A DNA stretch of 64,000 bases from Epilithonimonas xixisoli (lineage in GTDB: Bacteria > Bacteroidota > Bacteroidia > Flavobacteriales > Weeksellaceae), in contig NZ_SOEO01000002.1 in NCBI RefSeq assembly GCF_004365655.1, positions 248,001 through 312,000 on the forward strand. The letters are read 5' to 3'. Shown in pieces: positions 62,124-64,000 of this stretch. Each line of letters begins with the position of its first letter. Position 1 is the stretch's first letter. The position numbers were made by a program, and so were the translations under genes. Below the pieces are notes generated by a model. It had not been told where the DNA came from. It saw only the letters and a program-made list of their open reading frames with translations, and ran no database searches.

Positions 62124-63263
62124 ATGAGTAACGTTTATATCACCAAATCTTCTACATATCTGCCAAACGAGCCGGTTTCTAATGACGAAATGGAAACACA
62201 TCTTGGTTTGGTCAACAATACACCTTCCAAAGCAAGAGCTTTGATTTTGAGAAACAATCAAATCAAAACAAGATATTACGCTTTGGACAAAAACGGACAG
62301 CCAACGCACACCAATGCTCAAATTACAGCAGCGGCAATCAATGGCCTTTTTGATGAGAATTTCAAAAAAGAAGATATGGAACTTTTGTCTTGCGGAACCA
62401 CTTCTGCTGACCAAATTCAGCCTTCGCACGCCTCAATGGTTCACGGCGAGTTGAACATTGGAAAATCTGTAGAAATCAATACGTCTATGGGACTTTGCAA
62501 CTCTGGAATGAACGCTTTGAACTATGGATTTCTATCCGTAAAAGCTGGCGTTAAAGACAATGCCGTTTGCGTAGGTTCGGAAAGATTCTCTTCCTGGATG
62601 ACGGCGGACAAATTTGACCACGAGGCAGAAAACCTCAAGCTTTTGGAAGAAAAACCCATCATCGCTTTCAAAAGAGATTTCCTAAGATGGATGTTGTCTG
62701 ATGGCGCTGGTGCATTTTTATTGGAAAATAAACCAAGAGAAAATGAAACATCTCTAAGAATCGAATGGATTGATTTCTATTCTTATGCGCACCAAATCGA
62801 AGCTTGTATGTATTCAGGTTGCGAAAAACAGGAAGACGGAAGCCTCAAATCTTGGGCAGATTATCCTTCTGACGAATGGTTGAAACAATCGATTTTTGCT
62901 TTGAAACAAGACACGAAAATCCTTGACAAATATATTTTGGTAAAAGGTGCAGAAAGTTTGAGAACATCTTTTGACAAACATCAGTTGGACCCAGAAACTG
63001 TGGACCACGTTTTGGCGCACATTTCTTCTGGTTACTTCAAAGACGGATTGAAAGAGGAATTTGCCAATGTAGGATTGGATTTTCCTTGGGAAAAATGGTT
63101 CTACAATCTTTCCGAAGTGGGGAACATCGGCGCTGGTTCTATCTTCATCGCTGTTGAGCAATTGATGAATTCTGGGAAATTGAAGAAAGGTGAAAAAATC
63201 CTTCTTTGCGTTCCAGAAAGTGGAAGATTCGCGTATTCTTGTGCCTTATTGACGGTTTGCTAA
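62124..63263 (+). CDS. darB: Beta-ketoacyl-ACP synthase III-like enzyme DarB
   Basis: A 379-residue FabH-type thiolase-fold enzyme. The nucleophile is Cys125 in TSMGLCNSGMNALN, the His lies in DHVLAHISSGY and the Asn in SEVGNIGAGS. DarB supplies the ketoacyl chain for dialkylresorcinol formation. Its stop overlaps the next start by one base (TAATG). Confidence 0.9.
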   Translation: MSNVYITKSSTYLPNEPVSNDEMETHLGLVNNTPSKARALILRNNQIKTRYYALDKNGQPTHTNAQITAAAINGLFDENFKKEDMELLSCGTTSADQIQPSHASMVHGELNIGKSVEINTSMGLCNSGMNALNYGFLSVKAGVKDNAVCVGSERFSSWMTADKFDHEAENLKLLEEKPIIAFKRDFLRWMLSDGAGAFLLENKPRENETSLRIEWIDFYSYAHQIEACMYSGCEKQEDGSLKSWADYPSDEWLKQSIFALKQDTKILDKYILVKGAESLRTSFDKHQLDPETVDHVLAHISSGYFKDGLKEEFANVGLDFPWEKWFYNLSEVGNIGAGSIFIAVEQLMNSGKLKKGEKILLCVPESGRFAYSCALLTVC

Positions 63264-63694
63264 TGGAAAGCAACTTACCAAACTCCGACAAAGATTTTGT
63301 AGAAAGTCTGATTCCACAGAGATTTCCATTCGTAATGGTTGATGAAGTTTCCGACTATTCCGAGAATCTGGTTGTTTCAAGATTTACAATTAAAGAAGAT
63401 AATATTTTTGTGAGCGAAGGCATTTTCCAAGCTTCCGGTTTGATTGAACATCAGGCTCAGACGGTAGCTTTGCATACAGGTTATAAATATTTTCTCTTGG
63501 GTAAGGAATCTCCGACAGGTTACATAGGCGCAATAAAATCTGTTGAAGTTGAAACCTTACCAAAAGTAGGCGACCAACTGATTTCTGAAGCGACAATCCT
63601 GAACGAAATGATGGGCGTAACTCTAGTTGAAATCGTTACGAAAATCAATGAAACCGTGATTGCAAAATCGCAGATGAAAACCGTTGTGAAATAA
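63263..63694 (+). CDS. Hotdog-fold (FabZ-like) dehydratase of the pigment cluster
   Basis: A 143-residue protein from the ATG at 63263, overlapping the darB stop. The frame begins 19 codons earlier inside darB, without support. VESLIPQRFPFVMVDEVSDY is the FabZ-type opening (usually HRxPF; here QRFPF, with His replaced). FQASGLIEHQAQTVALHTGY carries the central helix. It may dehydrate polyene intermediates, though the changed opening His makes catalysis uncertain. It could serve in a heterodimer with the next gene. Confidence 0.75.
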   Translation: MESNLPNSDKDFVESLIPQRFPFVMVDEVSDYSENLVVSRFTIKEDNIFVSEGIFQASGLIEHQAQTVALHTGYKYFLLGKESPTGYIGAIKSVEVETLPKVGDQLISEATILNEMMGVTLVEIVTKINETVIAKSQMKTVVK

Positions 63695-63738
63695 AAAAAT
63701 AGCAAAAGCTTTTGTGACTTTTGTGGTTAAACTAAAAT

Positions 63739-64000
63739 ATGGAACTGAAGGCCGAGAACTTAATCAACATCCACAATTTTCTTCCCCATCGCAAACCAAT
63801 GCTGATGGCGGATTACATTTTGGAGTTGACGCCTGAAACCGTCATCACTTCTTTTGAAATCAAGCCTGATAATATTTTTGTTTTGAATAATGAATTGGTT
63901 GAAGCTGGATTGATAGAAAATGTGGCGCAAACGTGTTCATCGATTCTTGGACAAAGTTTTTTCAAAGGTGCGGATGTGGAAACCAAAGTCATCGGTTTCA
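63739..64000 (+). CDS. Second hotdog-fold (FabZ-like) protein, cut by window end
   Basis: The first 87 codons of a FabZ-like dehydratase. INIHNFLPHRKPMLMADYIL has the HRxPM opening with its His intact, and VEAGLIENVAQTCSSILGQ the central helix with the acidic residue. It resembles the protein at 63263 and may complement its missing His. The gene continues beyond 64000. Confidence 0.8.
   Translation, partial: MELKAENLINIHNFLPHRKPMLMADYILELTPETVITSFEIKPDNIFVLNNELVEAGLIENVAQTCSSILGQSFFKGADVETKVIGF

Overview
The window comes from a flavobacterium, most likely Weeksellaceae (Chryseobacterium/Epilithonimonas-like). The evidence is low GC, A/T-rich intergenic DNA, Bacteroidetes-type promoters (TTTG-N19-TAnnTTTG), a GLPGLI-family protein, a fused ccoNO oxidase gene, a DUF3127 protein, and DarA/DarB genes of flexirubin-type pigment synthesis. 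It looks like ordinary chromosome: no phage, insertion sequence, CRISPR array or rRNA is visible, and gene order is mostly housekeeping and envelope. The species assignment is inference from gene content.

Layout. 1-9.6 kb: a lipoprotein fragment, two outer-membrane beta-barrel receptors, a DUF4143 ATPase, a decayed lipocalin-like lipoprotein gene, an RluA-type pseudouridine synthase, a secreted protein and an esterase. 9.6-21 kb: panB, a Crp/Fnr regulator, and a complete cbb3 oxidase locus (ccoI, ccoS, ccoNO, ccoQ, ccoP, ccoG, ccoH, a TauE/SafE-like membrane protein and a lipoprotein). Two TGAC-N4-GTCA palindromes sit in front of its divergent and main promoters. 21-30.4 kb: a LOG-family protein, a sugar-nucleotidyltransferase and a RapZ C-terminal-domain protein on the minus strand, then apt, a YfgM-like TPR protein, ribH, a zinc metallopeptidase, three tRNA genes (Leu-TAA, Gly-GCC, Leu-TAG), a DUF3127 protein, aat and an EamA transporter. 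30.8-39.7 kb (minus): a TPR protein, rfbD, a thioesterase, and the envelope operon DUF6089 - uppS - bamA - ompH - ompH. 39.9-51.9 kb (minus): an exopolysaccharide locus with a Wzc-type tyrosine kinase, Wza-type exporter, WecA/MraY-type initiating transferase, GT2 glycosyltransferase, an arginase-fold protein lacking the usual metal ligands, two GT-C-like membrane proteins, an EpsG-like polymerase and an acyltransferase. 52-57.5 kb: GLPGLI protein, cupin-like protein, a small lipoprotein with unusual flanks, topA, and a type II toxin-antitoxin pair. 57.5-64 kb: the start of a flexirubin/dialkylresorcinol operon (MMPL-acyltransferase fusion, darA, darB, two hotdog-fold proteins, the last cut by the window end).

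How they work together. The Crp/Fnr regulator probably controls the high-affinity oxidase beside it. The uppS/bamA/ompH block supplies lipid carrier and outer-membrane assembly, next to a polysaccharide locus that uses the same carrier. The pigment operon starts three bases after the toxin stop codon, so a toxin-antitoxin module may share its transcript.

Non-coding structure is rich. There are two inverted copies of an 88-base element, each just 3' of a gene, a GGCTTTAGCC hairpin cluster, a triple hairpin in front of a glycosyltransferase gene, a perfect 15-bp palindrome, and several clear terminators. All calls come from reading the sequence and translations; no database search was possible.
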